Source: Bacillota bacterium
Lineage (GTDB): Bacteria; Bacillota; Sulfobacillia; JAJZIM01
DNA: 64,000 bases
Direction: 5' to 3'
NCBI GenBank assembly: GCA_021810565.1
Contig: JAJZIM010000008.1
Coordinates: 1 to 64,000 of the forward strand
The notes under the pieces were generated by a model, which was not told the origin of the DNA, did not search any database, and saw only the letters and a program-made list of their open reading frames with translations. The position numbers were made by a program, and so were the translations under genes. Positions 35,714-47,076 of this stretch are shown here, in pieces. Numbering within the stretch: the stretch's first letter is position 1; every line of letters begins with the position of its first letter.

Positions 35714-36109
35714 CTACCAGATGTAGCAGAGCACCTCGCCGCCCACGCCCAGGCGCCGGGCCTCCTTGTCCGTCACGATGCCGCGGGAGGTGGACAGCAC
35801 CGCCACGCCCAATCCCCCCAACACGCGGGGGATCTGATCCTTGCGGGCGTACACCCGAAGACCCGGACGGCTGATCCGCTTCAGCCCGCCGATGACCTTG
35901 GCCTTGTCCGCCCCGTACTTCAGGTGCATCCGCAGGACCCCCTGCTTGCCATCGTCCACCCACTCGTAGTCCCGGACGAAGCCCTCCTCCTTGAGGATGG
36001 CCGCCATGGCGCGCTTCACCCGGGAGCCGGGGATCTCCACCTTCTCGTGGCCCGCCCCGCTGGCGTTTCTGATCCGGGTCAGCATATCCGCGATGGGATC
36101 CGTAGTCAT
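35714..36109 (-). CDS. rpsH: 30S ribosomal protein S8
   Basis: 131 aa. [42 protein letters not shown] and C-terminal [35 protein letters not shown] are diagnostic. Known in other bacteria as translational repressor of the spc operon; not tested here. Confidence 0.97.
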   Translation of the reverse strand: MTTDPIADMLTRIRNASGAGHEKVEIPGSRVKRAMAAILKEEGFVRDYEWVDDGKQGVLRMHLKYGADKAKVIGGLKRISRPGLRVYARKDQIPRVLGGLGVAVLSTSRGIVTDKEARRLGVGGEVLCYIW

Positions 36110-36131
36110 GAGCTTCCCCTCCCCTCGTGCC

Positions 36132-36317
36132 TCACCAACTGGCCTTGCGCACGCCGGGGATCTCGCCCCGGTGGGCCCGCTCCCTAAAGCACAGCCGGCA
36201 CATCCCGAACTGGCGCATGAAGCCGTGCGGCCGCCCGCAGATCCGGCACCGATTGTAGGCGCGAACCTTGAATTTGGGCGAACGCTGGGACTTTTCGATC
36301 AGAGCCTTCTTGGCCAC
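36132..36317 (-). CDS. rpsN: 30S ribosomal protein S14, type Z
   Basis: 61 aa: [60 protein letters not shown]. The C-x2-C...C-x2-C zinc-ribbon of the short S14 form is intact. GTG start with GGGGGGAG 6 nt upstream; the ORF-track version is over-extended. Confidence 0.97.
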   Translation of the reverse strand: MAKKALIEKSQRSPKFKVRAYNRCRICGRPHGFMRQFGMCRLCFRERAHRGEIPGVRKASW

Positions 36318-36328
36318 GTTTCTCCCCC

Positions 36329-36868
36329 CTAATCCCGGAAGGGCATCCCGAGGAGCCGCAACAGCTCGTGGGCCTCCTCGTCGCTCTTGGCCGTGGTGAC
36401 GATGCAGACGTCCATGCCGCGGACCTTGTCGATCTTGTCGTAGTCTATCTCCGGAAAGATCAGCTGCTCCTTGAGCCCCAGGGAGTAGTTCCCCCGACCG
36501 TCGAAGCCCCGCGTGGACAGTCCCCGAAAATCGCGCACCCGCGGCAGGGCCAGGTTGATCAGCCGGTCCAAAAAGTCGTACATGCGCTTGCCCCGGATGG
36601 TCACCCGGCAGCCGATGGGCATCCCCTTGCGCACCCGGAATGCGGCGATGGAGTGCTTGGCCCGGGTCACGGCCGGTCGCTGCCCGGTGATGAGCGCCAG
36701 GTCCTCCGCCGCCGCGTCCAGGGACTTGGGAGTCTGGGTGGCCTCCCCCACGCCCATGTTCACCACGACCTTGGCCACGCCGGGCACCTGCATCACGTTG
36801 CGGTACCCGAAGCGCTGCATCAGGGAGGAGACCACTTCCGTCCGGTATTTCTCCTGTAGCCTCGGCAC
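36329..36868 (-). CDS. rplE: 50S ribosomal protein L5
   Basis: 179 aa. [77 protein letters not shown] and [24 protein letters not shown] are diagnostic. Binds 5S rRNA in the central protuberance. GTG start. Confidence 0.97.
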   Translation of the reverse strand: MPRLQEKYRTEVVSSLMQRFGYRNVMQVPGVAKVVVNMGVGEATQTPKSLDAAAEDLALITGQRPAVTRAKHSIAAFRVRKGMPIGCRVTIRGKRMYDFLDRLINLALPRVRDFRGLSTRGFDGRGNYSLGLKEQLIFPEIDYDKIDKVRGMDVCIVTTAKSDEEAHELLRLLGMPFRD

Positions 36869-36883
36869 CTTGCGAATTCCCCC

Positions 36884-37198
36884 CTAACGATCCACGATCT
36901 CGCCGCAGCGCCGGCAGACCCGGGCGCTGGATCCGTCTTCCAGCAGGAGCCGCTTGACTCTGGTGGGCCGGTCGCACTTGGGGCACACCAGCATCACGTT
37001 GGATCCCGGCAGCGGGGCCTCCTTGTCGATGATGCCGCCCTGCATGACCTTGGGCGTGACCCGCTGATGCTTCTTCATCACGTTGATGCCCTCCACCAGG
37101 ACCTTGCCCTTTCCCGGGAACGAGCGCAGCACCTTCCCGCGCTTGCCCAGGTCCTTGCCGGTGAGCACCTGCACCGTATCGCCTTTCTTCAAATGCAT
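36884..37198 (-). CDS. rplX: 50S ribosomal protein L24
   Basis: 104 aa with an N-terminal KOW motif: [44 protein letters not shown], and the zinc-ribbon-like tail [35 protein letters not shown] with two CxxC pairs. An assembly initiator of the 50S subunit. Confidence 0.97.
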   Translation of the reverse strand: MHLKKGDTVQVLTGKDLGKRGKVLRSFPGKGKVLVEGINVMKKHQRVTPKVMQGGIIDKEAPLPGSNVMLVCPKCDRPTRVKRLLLEDGSSARVCRRCGEIVDR

Positions 37199-37209
37199 CG
37201 GCGTCCCTC

Positions 37210-37578
37210 CTAAAGGACTTCCGGAGCCAGGGAGATGATCTTCATGAACTCGCGCTCCCTAAGCTCCCGGGCCACCGGCCCGAAGATGCGCGTCCCCCGC
37301 GGTTCCCGCTCGTCCCGCAGGATCACCGCCGCGTTGTCGTCGAAGCGGATGAAGGTGCCGTCCGACCGGGCCAGCCCCTTGTGGGAGCGCACCACCACGG
37401 CCCGCACCACGTCGCCCTTCTTCACCACCCCGCCCGGGGAGGCCACCTTCACCGCCGCCACGATGGTGTCGCCGATGTTGGCGTAGCGGCGGAAGGATCC
37501 CCCCAGGACGCGGATGCACATGAGCTCCTTGGCCCCGGTGTTGTCGGCCACCGTTAGGCGCGTCTGCGTCTGGATCAC
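37210..37578 (-). CDS. rplN: 50S ribosomal protein L14
   Basis: 122 aa. [56 protein letters not shown] and [26 protein letters not shown] are diagnostic. GTG start. Confidence 0.98.
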   Translation of the reverse strand: MIQTQTRLTVADNTGAKELMCIRVLGGSFRRYANIGDTIVAAVKVASPGGVVKKGDVVRAVVVRSHKGLARSDGTFIRFDDNAAVILRDEREPRGTRIFGPVARELREREFMKIISLAPEVL

Positions 37579-37593
37579 CGGGTCCCCCCCCTT

Positions 37594-37854
37594 CTAAACC
37601 TGCGGGCGCTCCAGGATCTTCACCACCCGCCAGCGCTTGTCCTTGGACAGCGGCCGGGTCTCCTCCATCCGCACCGTGTCGCCCACCCGGCAGGCATTCT
37701 CCGGGTCGTGGGCCTTGTACCGGGCGGTGCGGCGGATCCGGCGCCCGTACAGCGGATGCGTGGTTATGCGCTCCACCGCCACCACCACGGTTTTGTCCAT
37801 CTTGTCGCTGACCACTCGACCCACCCGGGTCTTGCGCAAGCCTTGCGCCTCCAT
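37594..37854 (-). CDS. rpsQ: 30S ribosomal protein S17
   Basis: 86-aa OB-fold protein: [72 protein letters not shown]. Early 16S rRNA binder. Confidence 0.97.
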   Translation of the reverse strand: MEAQGLRKTRVGRVVSDKMDKTVVVAVERITTHPLYGRRIRRTARYKAHDPENACRVGDTVRMEETRPLSKDKRWRVVKILERPQV

Positions 37855-37868
37855 CGCCTCGCCCCCTC

Positions 37869-38069
37869 TCAGGCTTCCCTCGCCAACTCCCGCTCCCGAA
37901 GGACCGTCTTAACCCGCGCGATATGCCGCTTCACATCCCGGATCCGCATCGCGTTGTCCAGTTGGCCCATGGCCAGCTGGAAGCGCAGGTTGAAGAGTTC
38001 CGTCTTCAGGTTGGACAGCTTCTCCGACAGTTCCGGTTCGGAGAGGCTATGCACCTCCCTGGCTTTCAT
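37869..38069 (-). CDS. rpmC: 50S ribosomal protein L29
   Basis: 66 aa: [61 protein letters not shown], a helical hairpin near the exit tunnel. ATG 38069 follows GAGGAGGT; it overlaps rplP by 23 bp. The ORF-track start is 4 codons early. Confidence 0.97.
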   Translation of the reverse strand: MKAREVHSLSEPELSEKLSNLKTELFNLRFQLAMGQLDNAMRIRDVKRHIARVKTVLRERELAREA

Positions 38070-38487
38070 GGACCTCCTCACCCTCTCTCTTGACGAACTT
38101 GGTCTTCACCGGCAGTTTCTGGGCCGCCAGGCGCATGGCCTCGCGGGCCACCTCCTCGGCCACCCCGGCCAACTCGAACATCACCCGGCCCGGCTTCACC
38201 ACCGCCACCCAGTACTCGGGCGAGCCCTTGCCGCTGCCCATCCGGGTCTCCGCCGGTTTGGTGGTGACCGGCTTGGAGGGGAAGATGGTGATCCACACCT
38301 TGCCGCCGCGGCGGATATGCCGGGTCAGGGCCACCCGGGCCGCCTCGATCTGTCGGTCCGTGATCCAGGCCGCCTCCAGGGACTGCAGTCCGTACTCCCC
38401 CAGGGACACCTGGTTGCCCCGGATGGCGGTACCCTTCCGCCGCCCCCGCTGCACCTTGCGGTGTTTGACCCGCTTGGGCTGAAGCAT
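38047..38487 (-). CDS. rplP: 50S ribosomal protein L16
   Basis: 146 aa. [93 protein letters not shown] are diagnostic. Organises the A-site/peptidyl-transferase region. Confidence 0.97.
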   Translation of the reverse strand: MLQPKRVKHRKVQRGRRKGTAIRGNQVSLGEYGLQSLEAAWITDRQIEAARVALTRHIRRGGKVWITIFPSKPVTTKPAETRMGSGKGSPEYWVAVVKPGRVMFELAGVAEEVAREAMRLAAQKLPVKTKFVKREGEEVHESQGGA

Positions 38488-38490
38488 ATC

Positions 38491-39213
38491 TCATTCCCCC
38501 CCGGCCAGCGGCGGCCGCTTGCCGCGCGGCGGCCGGCGGTTGTCCCGGCGTTCCCGCCGCGGCTGCTCCTCGGGCGGCGCCTGGCCGGGCACCACCTCGC
38601 CGCGATAGATCCACACCTTGACCCCGATCTGGCCGTAGGTGGTCTTGGCCTCGGTGAAGCCGTAGTCCACGTCGGCGCGCAGGGTGTGCAGCGGGACGCT
38701 GCCCTCCCAGTACCACTCGCGCCGGGACATCTCCGCCCCGCCCAGGCGCCCCGAGGTCATGACCTTGATCCCCTTGGCCCCCATGCGCATGCTGCGGCCT
38801 ACGGCCTGGCGCATGGCCCGCTTGAAGGAGATGCGCTTCTCCAAGGAGGAGGCCACGGACTCGGCCACCAGCTGGGCGTTGAGTTCCGGAGAGCGCACCT
38901 CGACGATGTTCACCGACACGTGCTTGCCCGTGAGCGCCTCCAGGTTCCGGCGCAGGGCCTCCACCCCGCCGCCGCCCTTGCCGATGACCACCCCGGGCTT
39001 GGCCGTGTGCAGGGTCACCTTGACCCGGTTGGCCGCGCGCTCGATCTCCACCTGAGGCACCCCCGCCTGGCGCACTTGGGAGAGGACGTAGCCGCGCAGG
39101 CGAATGTCCTCGTGCAACAGGTCCGCAAAGTCGCGCTTTCTGGCGTACCACTTGGCGTCCCAGTCCCGGATGATCCCCAGGCGCAGCCCCTTGGGATGTA
39201 TCTTCTGTCCCAT
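38491..39213 (-). CDS. rpsC: 30S ribosomal protein S3
   Basis: 240 aa. [25 protein letters not shown] domain [35 protein letters not shown]-terminal [47 protein letters not shown] basic Arg/Pro-rich tail ([20 protein letters not shown]) is longer than usual. Forms the mRNA entry channel. Confidence 0.97.
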   Translation of the reverse strand: MGQKIHPKGLRLGIIRDWDAKWYARKRDFADLLHEDIRLRGYVLSQVRQAGVPQVEIERAANRVKVTLHTAKPGVVIGKGGGGVEALRRNLEALTGKHVSVNIVEVRSPELNAQLVAESVASSLEKRISFKRAMRQAVGRSMRMGAKGIKVMTSGRLGGAEMSRREWYWEGSVPLHTLRADVDYGFTEAKTTYGQIGVKVWIYRGEVVPGQAPPEEQPRRERRDNRRPPRGKRPPLAGGE

Positions 39214-39214
39214 G

Positions 39215-39565
39215 TCAGCTCCTCTCCCGCACCACTACGGTGACGTGGCTCGAGCGCTTCAGGATCGGGAAGGCCTGCCCCCGCTGGCGCGGATGGACCC
39301 GCTTCATGGTCGGCCCCGCGTCCACGAAGGCCCGGGCCACGTAGAGGGATCCCTCGTCCAGGTCCAGGTTGTGGACGGCGTTGGCCACCGCGGAGCGCAG
39401 GGTCTTCTCCACCACCCGGGCTCCCGCCTTGGGCACGAACTTCAGGATGGCCCGGGCCTCCTCCACCCGCTTGCCCCGGATCAGGTCCACCACCACCCGC
39501 ACCTTGCGCGGGGCGATGCGCACGTAGCGCGCGTGCGCCGCCGCCTGCGTCTCTTCGTCCGCCAT
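39215..39565 (-). CDS. rplV: 50S ribosomal protein L22
   Basis: 116 aa. [54 protein letters not shown] and [22 protein letters not shown], with the tunnel-lining loop. 1 bp before rpsC. Confidence 0.97.
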   Translation of the reverse strand: MADEETQAAAHARYVRIAPRKVRVVVDLIRGKRVEEARAILKFVPKAGARVVEKTLRSAVANAVHNLDLDEGSLYVARAFVDAGPTMKRVHPRQRGQAFPILKRSSHVTVVVRERS

Positions 39566-39578
39566 CGGATTCCCCCCC

Positions 39579-39863
39579 CTACTTCAGGGCCGTGGAGCGC
39601 TCGGTGTGCGCTCCGTGCCCCCGGAAGGTCCGGGTGGGCGCAAACTCCCCCAGCTTGTGCCCCACCATGTCCTCGTTGACGTACACCGGAACGTGCTTGC
39701 GACCATCATAAACCGCCAGGGTGTGCCCCACCATTTCGGGGACCACGGTGGAAGCCCTGGCCCAGGTCTTGAGCACCCGCTTCTCGCCCTTCTGGTTCAT
39801 CAGCTCCACTTTGCGCAACAGGTTCTGGTCCACATAGGGACCCTTCTTGACCGAACGGCTCAA
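39579..39863 (-). CDS. rpsS: 30S ribosomal protein S19
   Basis: 94 aa. [82 protein letters not shown] is diagnostic. TTG start. Confidence 0.97.
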   Translation of the reverse strand: MSRSVKKGPYVDQNLLRKVELMNQKGEKRVLKTWARASTVVPEMVGHTLAVYDGRKHVPVYVNEDMVGHKLGEFAPTRTFRGHGAHTERSTALK

Positions 39864-39876
39864 GAGCCTTCCCTCC

Positions 39877-40704
39877 TCACTTCCGCCGTTTGACGATGTA
39901 CTTGTCGGAGTCCTTCTGCTTCTTGCGGGTCTTGTAGCCCAAGGTCGGCTTGCCCCAGGGCGTCACCGGCGACTTGCGTCCCACCGGCGCCTTGCCCTCG
40001 CCGCCGCCGTGGGGATGGTCCACGGGGTTCATGGCCACGCCGCGCACGGCGGGGCGCTTGCCCTGCCAGCGGGAGCGGCCCGCCTTGCCGTAGGAGATGT
40101 TCTCATGGTCCAGGTTACCCACCTGGCCCACCGTGGCCCGGCAGGTCTCGAGCACCCGGCGCTGCTCTCCGGAGGGCAGGCGCAACAGGGCGTAGCCGCC
40201 CTCCCGGGCCATGATCTGGGCCGCCGCCCCGGCGGAGCGGACGATCTGGCCGCCCTTGCCCGGTTTGAGCTCCAGGTTGTGCACCATGGTCCCGATGGGG
40301 ATGTTCTTGAGGGGCAGGCAGTTGCCGGGGCGGATGTCCGCCGCGGGTCCGGAGGCGACCCGATCCCCCACCCCCAGGCCCACGGGGGCCAGGATGTAGC
40401 GCTTCTCGCCGTCGGCGTAGATCAAAAGGGCGATGCGGGCCGAGCGGTTGGGGTCGTACTCCACCGCGGCCACCCGGGCCGGCACACCCTCCTTCTCCCG
40501 CTTGAAATCGATGATCCGGTAGCTTTGCTTGTGGCCGCCGCCGCGGTGGCGCACCGTCTGGCGGCCCTGGTTGTTGCGTCCGCCCCGCTCCGACAGGGGG
40601 CCCACCAGGGATTTCTCCGGCGTGCTCCGGGTCAGCTCCTCGAAGGTGGAGACGGTCTTCTGGCGCACCCCCGGCGACGTCGGCTTGAACTTCTTCAGGG
40701 CCAA
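39877..40704 (-). CDS. rplB: 50S ribosomal protein L2
   Basis: 275 aa. [59 protein letters not shown], and C-terminal [39 protein letters not shown], with the conserved histidine near the peptidyl-transferase centre. TTG start. Confidence 0.98.
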   Translation of the reverse strand: MALKKFKPTSPGVRQKTVSTFEELTRSTPEKSLVGPLSERGGRNNQGRQTVRHRGGGHKQSYRIIDFKREKEGVPARVAAVEYDPNRSARIALLIYADGEKRYILAPVGLGVGDRVASGPAADIRPGNCLPLKNIPIGTMVHNLELKPGKGGQIVRSAGAAAQIMAREGGYALLRLPSGEQRRVLETCRATVGQVGNLDHENISYGKAGRSRWQGKRPAVRGVAMNPVDHPHGGGEGKAPVGRKSPVTPWGKPTLGYKTRKKQKDSDKYIVKRRK

Positions 40705-40707
40705 GAC

Positions 40708-40992
40708 CTACACCCCCTCGAAGAACTGGATCTTCTCGCCCGGACGCAGGGTCACCACGGCCTTCTTCCAATCCGGCTGGTAGCCGGAAGTCTTGCCCTG
40801 GCGCCGGAACTTGCCGTGCATCCTGGCCGTGTTCACCGCGGCGACCTTCACCTTGAAGATCTCCTCCACTGCTTTCTTGATCTGCACCTTGTTGGCGCCG
40901 AGGGCCACCCGGAAGGTGTACCGGCCCTCGGCCATGAGCTGGTTGGTCTTCTCCGTGACTATCGGCCGGACCAGGATGTCCCGGCTGTCCAT
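40708..40992 (-). CDS. rplW: 50S ribosomal protein L23
   Basis: 94 aa. DILVRPIVTEKTNQLMAEGRYTFRVALGANKVQIKKAVEEIFKVKVAAVNTARMHGKFRRQGKTSGYQPDWKKAVVTLRPGEKI. Docking site for trigger factor and SRP at the tunnel exit. Confidence 0.97.
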   Translation of the reverse strand: MDSRDILVRPIVTEKTNQLMAEGRYTFRVALGANKVQIKKAVEEIFKVKVAAVNTARMHGKFRRQGKTSGYQPDWKKAVVTLRPGEKIQFFEGV

Positions 40993-41004
40993 GGTCGTCT
41001 CCCC

Positions 41005-41634
41005 CTAACCCAGAAGTTCCCCCACCCGCAAGGCCGCCTCCCGGGTGAGGACGGTCTTGGGATGCGCCAAAACGTCGTACACGCACAGGTCGTCCGCCAC
41101 CACGGTGCGCACCCCCGGCAGGTTCCGCGCGGACAGCGCCACGTTGCGATCGGCGGCGGGAAGGATCAAGAGCGGGCGGGACGCGCCGAGCTCGGCCAGC
41201 ATCCCGGCCATCTCGCGGGTCTTGGGCTGGCTCATGACCAACTCGTCCAGCACCACCAGTTCCCCGTCGCGCAGCCGGGCCGACAGCGCGCAGCACAGCG
41301 CCGCCCGCCGGGCCTTCTTGGGCATATCCTGCCGGAATTCCCGGGGCACCGGTCCGAAGGCCACGCCTCCGGAGCGCCAAAGCGGCGAGCGGATGCTGCC
41401 CTGGCGGGCCCGCCCGGTCCCCTTCTGGCGCCAGGGCTTCCTGCCGCCGCCGGCCACCGCGGCGCGGTTCTTCACCGCCGAGGTGCCTTGGCGCTGGTTG
41501 GCCAGGAAGCGCACCAGCGCTTGGTGCAAGAGCGCCTCGTTCACCGGTCGGCCGTACACCGCCTCCGGCAACTCCAGTTCCTCCACCGTCTCGCCCCGGC
41601 GGTTCACCACCGATACCTTGGGCAATGCCGTCAC
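41005..41634 (-). CDS. rplD: 50S ribosomal protein L4
   Basis: 209 aa. RFLANQRQGTSAVKNRAAVAGGGRKPWRQKGTGRARQGSIRSPLWRSGGVAFGP is the L4 tunnel loop signature. The GTG start overlaps the rplC stop (GTGA). Autoregulator of the S10 operon in E. coli; not shown here. Confidence 0.97.
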   Translation of the reverse strand: MTALPKVSVVNRRGETVEELELPEAVYGRPVNEALLHQALVRFLANQRQGTSAVKNRAAVAGGGRKPWRQKGTGRARQGSIRSPLWRSGGVAFGPVPREFRQDMPKKARRAALCCALSARLRDGELVVLDELVMSQPKTREMAGMLAELGASRPLLILPAADRNVALSARNLPGVRTVVADDLCVYDVLAHPKTVLTREAALRVGELLG

Positions 41635-42260
41635 CTCCCCTTCCCGGACTTGGCCTGACGCACCAGCACCAGGCTGCCCCGCGCTCCCGGCACCGCGCCG
41701 CGGATCAGGAGCAGGTTGCGCTCGGGATCCACCCGCACCACCGTCAGGTTGCGCACCGTGACCCGCGTGTTCCCCAGGTGGCCGGGCATGCGGCGCCCCT
41801 TGTGGACGTGGCCGCCGCCCCCGGAGCTGCGCGGCGCCAGCGACCCCGGACCCCGGTGGTACTTGGAGCCGTGGGTCATGGGTCCGCGCCCGAAGCCCCA
41901 GCGGCGCACGCCGCCCTGAAACCCCTTGCCCCGGGAGGTGCCGACGACATCCACCCGCTCCCCGGGCTCGAAGACGTCGGCCCGCAGCTGTTGCCCCTCC
42001 TGGTACTGTTCCGCCTCGGCCGGCAGCTCGCGCAGGTAAGCCTGCGGTTCCAGCCCGGCCCGGGCAAAGTGGCCCGCGCGGGGCCGGTTCACCTTGGCCG
42101 CCTCGAAGCCCAACTGCACGGCGGCGTAGCCGTCCCGGCCCGCCGTCTTCACCTGGACCACCCGGCAGGGGCCGGCCTGAATGGCCGTCACCGGGATCAC
42201 CTTTCCCGTCTCGTCGAAGATCTGGCTCATGCCGATCTTCTTGCCTAGGATGCCTTTCAC
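41631..42260 (-). CDS. rplC: 50S ribosomal protein L3
   Basis: 209 aa. GILGKKIGMSQIFDETGKVIPVTAIQAGPCRVVQVKT, GTSRGKGFQGGVRRWGFGRGPMTHGSKYHRGPGSLA, KGRRMPGHLGNTRVTVRNLTVVRVD. GTG start. Confidence 0.97.
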   Translation of the reverse strand: MKGILGKKIGMSQIFDETGKVIPVTAIQAGPCRVVQVKTAGRDGYAAVQLGFEAAKVNRPRAGHFARAGLEPQAYLRELPAEAEQYQEGQQLRADVFEPGERVDVVGTSRGKGFQGGVRRWGFGRGPMTHGSKYHRGPGSLAPRSSGGGGHVHKGRRMPGHLGNTRVTVRNLTVVRVDPERNLLLIRGAVPGARGSLVLVRQAKSGKGR

Positions 42261-42288
42261 CCGCGTCGCCCTCCTACCTGGCCGTGGC

Positions 42289-42597
42289 CTAGAGCTTGAT
42301 CTCGATGTCCACCCCGGCCGGCAGATCGAGACGCATCAGCGCGTCCACCGTCTTGGAGGAGGGCTCCAGGATGTCGATGAGGCGCTTGTGGGTGCGCATC
42401 TCGAACTGCTCCCGGATATCCTTCTCCCCGTTGGGGGCCACCAGCACCGTATAGATGCTCTTCTCCGTGGGCAGGGGGATGGGACCCGATACCCCCGCCC
42501 CGGTGCGCCGGGCCGTTTCCACGATCTTCTCCGCCGACTGGTCCAAGGCCCGATGATCGAAGGCCCGCAGCCGGATCCGGATCTTCTGGGAAGCCAA
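42289..42597 (-). CDS. rpsJ: 30S ribosomal protein S10 (NusE)
   Basis: 102 aa. [72 protein letters not shown]. Also the NusE partner of NusB/NusG in antitermination; nusG is encoded at 56749. TTG start, 12 bp after tuf. Confidence 0.97.
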   Translation of the reverse strand: MASQKIRIRLRAFDHRALDQSAEKIVETARRTGAGVSGPIPLPTEKSIYTVLVAPNGEKDIREQFEMRTHKRLIDILEPSSKTVDALMRLDLPAGVDIEIKL

Positions 42598-42609
42598 AGC
42601 CGATACCCC

Positions 42610-43812
<1,203 letters not shown>

Positions 43813-43826
43813 TTCTTCCTTCCTCC

Positions 43827-45911
43827 TTACTGGCCGCCGCGAGCCTTGATGACCGTCTCGGCCACGTTCTTGGGCACCTCGTCGTAATGGGAGAACTGCA
43901 TGGTGTAGGTTCCCCTGCCCTGGGTGCGCGAGCGCAGATCCGTCGCGTAGCCGAACATCTCCGCCAGGGGCACCAGGCCGCGGATGACCTGGGCTCCGGA
44001 GCGGGACTCCATGCCCTCGATGCGGCCGCGACGGGAGTTGATATCCCCCAGGACGTCCCCCATGTACTCCTCGGGAACCACCACCTCCACCTTCATCACG
44101 GGCTCCAGGAGGACCATGCCCGCCTGGCGGGCGCCCTCCTTGAAGCCCAGGGATCCCGCGATTTTGAAGGCCATCTCGGAGGAGTCCACCTCGTGGTAGG
44201 AGCCGTCATACAAGGTGACGCGCATGTCCACCACCGGGTAGCCGGCCAACACCCCGTTCTCCATGGCCTCCCGAATGCCGGCCTCCACCGCCGGGATGTA
44301 CTCCCGCGGGATGACTCCGCCCACGATATGGTTGACGAAATCGAAACCCTGCCCCCGCTCCAGGGGCTCCAGGGCCAGCACCACATGTCCGTACTGCCCG
44401 CGTCCTCCCGTCTGCCGGATGTACTTGCCCTCGGCCTTGGCCACCTTGCCGCGCAGGGTCTCCTTGTAGGCCACCTGGGGACGCCCCACGGCGGCCTCCA
44501 CCTTGAACTCCCGCAGCATGCGGTCCACGATGATCTCCAGGTGCAACTCGCCCATGCCGGAGATGATGGTCTGCCCGGTGTCGGTGTCGGTGTGCATCCG
44601 GAAAGTGGGATCCTCCTCCGCCAGGCGCGTCAGGGCCACCCCCATCTTGTCCTGATCCGCCTTGGTCTTCGGCTCGATGGCCACGGAGATCACCGGCTCC
44701 GGAAACTGCATGGCCTCCAACAGCACCGGCGCGCTCTCGTCGGACAGGGTGTCGCCGGTAGCCGTGTCCTTGAGCCCCACGGCGGCCACGATGTCGCCGG
44801 GGAAGGCCTCGGCGATCTCCTCCCGGTGGTTGGCGTGCATCCGCAGGATGCGCCCGATGCGCTCCTTCTTCTGCTTGGTGGCGTTCAGGACGTAGGATCC
44901 GGCCGTCAGCTTACCGGAGTACACCCGGAAGAAGCACAGCTTGCCCACGAAGGGATCGGCCATGATCTTGAAGGCCAGCGCCGCGAAGGGCTCCCCCTCC
45001 TTGGCGTGGCGCTCCACCTCTGCCGCCCCGTCTCCGGGTACGGTGCCCTGCACCGCCGGCACGTCCAGAGGCGAGGGCAGGTAGTCCACCACGGCGTCCA
45101 GAAGCCGCTGCACGCCCTTGTTGCGGTAGGACGAGCCGCACAGCACCGGGGTCAGCCGGCCGGCGATGGCCCCCTTGCGCAGGGCGGCGCGGATCTCCTC
45201 CCGCGTGATGGGCGCTCCCTCCAGGTACTTGCCCATCAGCTCCTCATCCACGTCGGCCACGGCCTCCAAGAGCTGCTCCCGATATTTCGCCACCAGTTCC
45301 GCCATCTCGGCGGGGATCTGGTCTTCCTGGGCCTTGGTGCCCAGATCGTCCAGGTAGATGATCGCCCGCTCCTCGACCAGGTCCACCAGGCCGCGAAAAT
45401 CATTCTCCGCCCCGATGGGCAGCTGCACGGCCACGGGGTTGGCCCGCAGGCGGCTCTTGAGCTGGTCCAACAGGCCGTAGAAGTCGGCCCCCACGATGTC
45501 CATCTTGTTCACGTAGGCGATGCGCGGCACGTGGTAGCGGTCGGCCTGACGCCACACCGTCTCCGACTGGGGCTCCACCCCGCCCTTGGCGCAGAAGATG
45601 GCCACCGCCCCGTCCAGGACGCGCAACGAGCGCTCCACCTCCACGGTGAAGTCCACGTGCCCGGGCGTGTCGATAATGTTGATCCAGGCGTCGCGCCAGT
45701 GGCAGGTGGTGGCGGCGGAGGTGATGGTGATACCCCGCTCCTGCTCCTGCACCATCCAGTCCATGGTGGCGGTGCCCTCGTGGACCTCCCCCATGCGGTG
45801 CAGCCGCCCCGTGTAGTAGAGGATGCGCTCCGTGGTGGTGGTCTTACCGGCATCGATATGGGCCATGATGCCGATGTTGCGGATATGTTCGGTGCTGTAG
45901 GGTCTGGACAT
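43827..45911 (-). CDS. fusA: Elongation factor G
   Basis: 694-aa translocase GTPase. [70 protein letters not shown]; domain [23 protein letters not shown] and the C-terminal [29 protein letters not shown]. Normal length. Between rpsG and tuf in the str operon. Confidence 0.98.
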   Translation of the reverse strand: MSRPYSTEHIRNIGIMAHIDAGKTTTTERILYYTGRLHRMGEVHEGTATMDWMVQEQERGITITSAATTCHWRDAWINIIDTPGHVDFTVEVERSLRVLDGAVAIFCAKGGVEPQSETVWRQADRYHVPRIAYVNKMDIVGADFYGLLDQLKSRLRANPVAVQLPIGAENDFRGLVDLVEERAIIYLDDLGTKAQEDQIPAEMAELVAKYREQLLEAVADVDEELMGKYLEGAPITREEIRAALRKGAIAGRLTPVLCGSSYRNKGVQRLLDAVVDYLPSPLDVPAVQGTVPGDGAAEVERHAKEGEPFAALAFKIMADPFVGKLCFFRVYSGKLTAGSYVLNATKQKKERIGRILRMHANHREEIAEAFPGDIVAAVGLKDTATGDTLSDESAPVLLEAMQFPEPVISVAIEPKTKADQDKMGVALTRLAEEDPTFRMHTDTDTGQTIISGMGELHLEIIVDRMLREFKVEAAVGRPQVAYKETLRGKVAKAEGKYIRQTGGRGQYGHVVLALEPLERGQGFDFVNHIVGGVIPREYIPAVEAGIREAMENGVLAGYPVVDMRVTLYDGSYHEVDSSEMAFKIAGSLGFKEGARQAGMVLLEPVMKVEVVVPEEYMGDVLGDINSRRGRIEGMESRSGAQVIRGLVPLAEMFGYATDLRSRTQGRGTYTMQFSHYDEVPKNVAETVIKARGGQ

Positions 45912-45923
45912 GGTCGACTCTCC

Positions 45924-46394
45924 TTACCAGCGGTAGTGGCTGAAGGCCCGGTTGGCCTCCGCCATGCGGTGCATCTCTTCCTTGCGGCGCACGGTGGCCC
46001 CGGTGTTGCCGGCGGCGTCCAGAAGCTCCGCCGCCAGCCGGTGCTCCATCCCCCGCTCGTTGCGGCCCCGGGCAAAGCTCACCAGCCACCGGATGGCCAA
46101 GGACAGCCGCCGCTCCGGGCGCACCTCCATGGGCACCTGGTAGGTGGCGCCACCCACCCGACGGGGGCGCACCTCCAAAAGGGGCATGGTGTTCTTCACC
46201 GCCTGCTCCAGCATCTCCAGGGCGTTCTTGCCGGACTTCTCCTGGAGCTGGGTGAGCGCGTCGTAGACGATGTTCTGAGCCAGGTACCGCTTGCCGTCCA
46301 GCATCACCTTGTTGGTCAGGGCAGTCACCAGCTCACTCCCGTAGACGGGATCCGCCGACACGCTGCGCTTGGGAACCGGTCCTTTCCTGGGCAA
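45924..46394 (-). CDS. rpsG: 30S ribosomal protein S7
   Basis: 156 aa. [96 protein letters not shown] choose TTG 46394, which follows GGGGGG by 6 nt and gives the usual PRRGPV-type N-terminus; the ORF-track extension is rpsL in another frame. Confidence 0.96.
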   Translation of the reverse strand: MPRKGPVPKRSVSADPVYGSELVTALTNKVMLDGKRYLAQNIVYDALTQLQEKSGKNALEMLEQAVKNTMPLLEVRPRRVGGATYQVPMEVRPERRLSLAIRWLVSFARGRNERGMEHRLAAELLDAAGNTGATVRRKEEMHRMAEANRAFSHYRW

Positions 46395-46405
46395 ACCCAA
46401 CCCCC

Positions 46406-46783
46406 CTACTTGCTGCCGGCCCGTTTGGCGCCGTACTTGGATCTTCCCTGGTTCCGCTTGGCTACCCCGGCCGTGTCCAAGGTCCCGCGGATGATGTGGT
46501 AGCGCACCCCCGGCAGGTCCTTGACCCGGCCGCCCCGCACCAGCACCACCGAGTGCTCCTGCAGATTGTGGCCGATCCCCGGGATGTAGGCCGTAACCTC
46601 GATCCCGTTGGTCAGGCGCACCCGGGCCACCTTGCGCAACGCCGAGTTCGGCTTCTTGGGGGTGGTGGTGTACACCCGGGTGCACACCCCCCGCCGCTGC
46701 GGGTTCTCCCGCAGAGCCGGGGCCGCGGACTTCGCGCCCACCTTCTTGCGGCCGTGGCGCACCAGTTGGTTGATGGTTGGCAT
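46406..46783 (-). CDS. rpsL: 30S ribosomal protein S12
   Basis: 125 aa. [86 protein letters not shown]. The decoding lysines in TPKKPNS and GRVKDLPG are wild type, so no classical streptomycin-resistance change. Confidence 0.98.
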   Translation of the reverse strand: MPTINQLVRHGRKKVGAKSAAPALRENPQRRGVCTRVYTTTPKKPNSALRKVARVRLTNGIEVTAYIPGIGHNLQEHSVVLVRGGRVKDLPGVRYHIIRGTLDTAGVAKRNQGRSKYGAKRAGSK

Positions 46784-46787
46784 CTCG

Positions 46788-47039
46788 TCACTCCTCGATT
46801 AAGGCTGCGGCGGCGGCACCCACTTTGATCCCACAGGCCCGGCCCAGGTCCTCCATGGACTCCACGAACTCCACTTCCACTCCCCGCGCCCGACTGGCCT
46901 CCAGGAGCTTCTTGACCACCCGCTCCTCGGCGTCCCGGGCGATGAACACCTTGCGGGCCTGGTCCCGCTCCACGGCCTTTTGGCTCTGCTTAAGCCCCAC
47001 CGTCTTGCGACGGGCCGACTGCAAGCCTTCGAAGGACAA
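46788..47039 (-). CDS. L7Ae-family kink-turn binding protein (YbxF type)
   Basis: 83 aa. [76 protein letters not shown] matches L7Ae-like kink-turn RNA-binding proteins placed between rpoC and rpsL in Bacillota. Start: TTG 47039, 7 nt after GGAGGG; the upstream ATG at 47075 would add non-conserved residues. Confidence 0.88.
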   Translation of the reverse strand: MSFEGLQSARRKTVGLKQSQKAVERDQARKVFIARDAEERVVKKLLEASRARGVEVEFVESMEDLGRACGIKVGAAAAALIEE

Positions 47040-47076
47040 CAAAGCTCCCTCCCGTTCGAGGACGCACCAGAGCATT

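Noticed and set aside
43887-46502. 871-aa plus-strand ORF across fusA and rpsG
   Set aside because: Same high-GC shadow effect; fusA and rpsG on the minus strand carry all conserved motifs.
46406-46783. Streptomycin-resistance changes in S12, rifampicin changes in rpoB
   Set aside because: The relevant residues ([32 protein letters not shown]) are wild type.
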